Assembly (NCBI RefSeq): GCF_002003265.1
Contig: NZ_CP019687.1
Location: forward strand, 1,488,001-1,552,000
Direction: 5' to 3'
DNA: 64,000 bases
Origin: Paenibacillus larvae subsp. larvae
GTDB taxonomy: Bacteria > Bacillota > Bacilli > Paenibacillales > NBRC-103111
Below, piece after piece: positions 63,636 to 64,000 of the stretch. Under the pieces are notes generated by a model. That model saw only the letters and a program-made list of their open reading frames with translations, made no database searches and was not told the origin of the DNA. Numbering within the stretch: position 1 is the first letter of the stretch; each line of letters opens with the position of its first letter. The position numbers and the translations under genes are program-made.

Positions 63636-64000
63636 CTATAACACCTCGTTGATTATTAGTCCTAATGCGGCAAACACCAGACCTACGGTCCAAAAGGTAA
63701 TGACCACCCGCCACTCTGACCAGCCAACCAGTTCAAAGTGATGATGAATCGGACTCATTTTAAACACCCTTTTGCCTCTTGTCTTAAACGAAACCACCTG
63801 GATAACTACCGATAGTATTTCAATCAAAAATATACCGCCAATAATAGCCAGCACCAGTTCCGCTTTGGTTAGCACAGCCACGGCCACCAGACCTCCGCCT
63901 ATTCCAAGAGAGCCTGTATCTCCCATAAATACCTTGGCTGGATGCGCGTTAAAAACCAAAAATCCTAAAACGGCCCCCACCATAGCAGCAGAGAAGATGG
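63636..64000 (-). CDS. mraY: Phospho-N-acetylmuramoyl-pentapeptide transferase, C-terminal part
   Basis: Frame open through the right edge. [19 protein letters not shown] with the catalytic aspartate, then [20 protein letters not shown], the His-triad end of MraY, and the last membrane helix. Makes lipid I. 5' part lies outside the window. Confidence 0.96.
   Translation of the reverse strand, partial: IFSAAMVGAVLGFLVFNAHPAKVFMGDTGSLGIGGGLVAVAVLTKAELVLAIIGGIFLIEILSVVIQVVSFKTRGKRVFKMSPIHHHFELVGWSEWRVVITFWTVGLVFAALGLIINEVL

Overview
The window looks like chromosome of a spore-forming, low-to-mid GC Firmicute of the Paenibacillaceae, most likely a Paenibacillus. The evidence is the right half, which carries in one strand and in the usual bacillary order mraY-murD-spoVE-murG-murB-murA-divIB-ftsA-ftsZ-spoIIGA-sigE-sigG-ylmC-ylmD-ylmE-sepF-yggT-ylmH-divIVA-ileS, followed by lspA, an RluD-type enzyme, dapL (an LL-diaminopimelate aminotransferase, common in Paenibacillus) and a PyrR-attenuated pyrimidine operon. 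The many broken genes, an IS630 element and the spore-coat-like genes would suit P. larvae, but the species is an inference.

Layout. (1) 1-11.3 kb is accessory and eroded: a truncated OppF-type ATPase, an ElaA-type acetyltransferase with an internal gap, small His-rich and Gln-rich proteins, a nitrous-oxide-stimulated-promoter family protein, an AI-2E family exporter, a Big_2 fragment, and two copies of a [YobA-like secreted protein / CotD-like coat protein] unit on either side of a purine permease. A glycosidase-like YngK family gene and a broken phage holin follow. (2) 11,686-22,704 is an integrated element of about 11 kb. It is bounded by a 43-bp direct repeat of the 3' half of a tRNA-Val gene, with a frameshifted tyrosine recombinase next to the intact tRNA. 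Inside are an ImmR/ImmA-type regulator-protease pair, a divergent XRE/promoter switch, a repeat-rich non-coding region, small phage-like ORFs, a candidate bacteriocin precursor with a small membrane partner, a second secreted protein, a YjcZ-like sporulation peptide, a 23-residue amphipathic peptide gene, and an IS630 copy with an apparent A7 frameshift site. (3) 22.7-29.8 kb holds lipoproteins, an alpha/beta hydrolase, four tRNAs counting tRNA-Val (Val, Leu, Ile-CAT, fMet), a 2'-5' RNA ligase-like protein, a frameshifted substrate-binding lipoprotein and an M20 dipeptidase. (4) 29.8-38.9 kb is the operon pyrR-pyrB-pyrC-carA-carB-pyrF-pyrE with promoter, PyrR-binding motif and attenuator. (5) 38.9-64 kb is the core block for lysine/cell-wall precursor synthesis, isoleucyl-tRNA synthetase with its T-box leader, cell division, sporulation sigma factors and peptidoglycan synthesis; it runs off the right edge inside mraY.

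The core block is a coherent division and envelope module: Mur enzymes make lipid-linked precursor, SpoVE (with an apparent single-base frameshift here), FtsA, FtsZ, DivIB and SepF act at the septum, and SpoIIGA/SigE/SigG start the sporulation programme. Several frameshifts fall in homopolymer runs, so some of the pseudogenes, spoVE above all, could be sequencing or assembly errors rather than real decay. The most interesting material is inside the tRNA-Val element: the bacteriocin-like pair, the amphipathic peptide and the iteron/dyad region.
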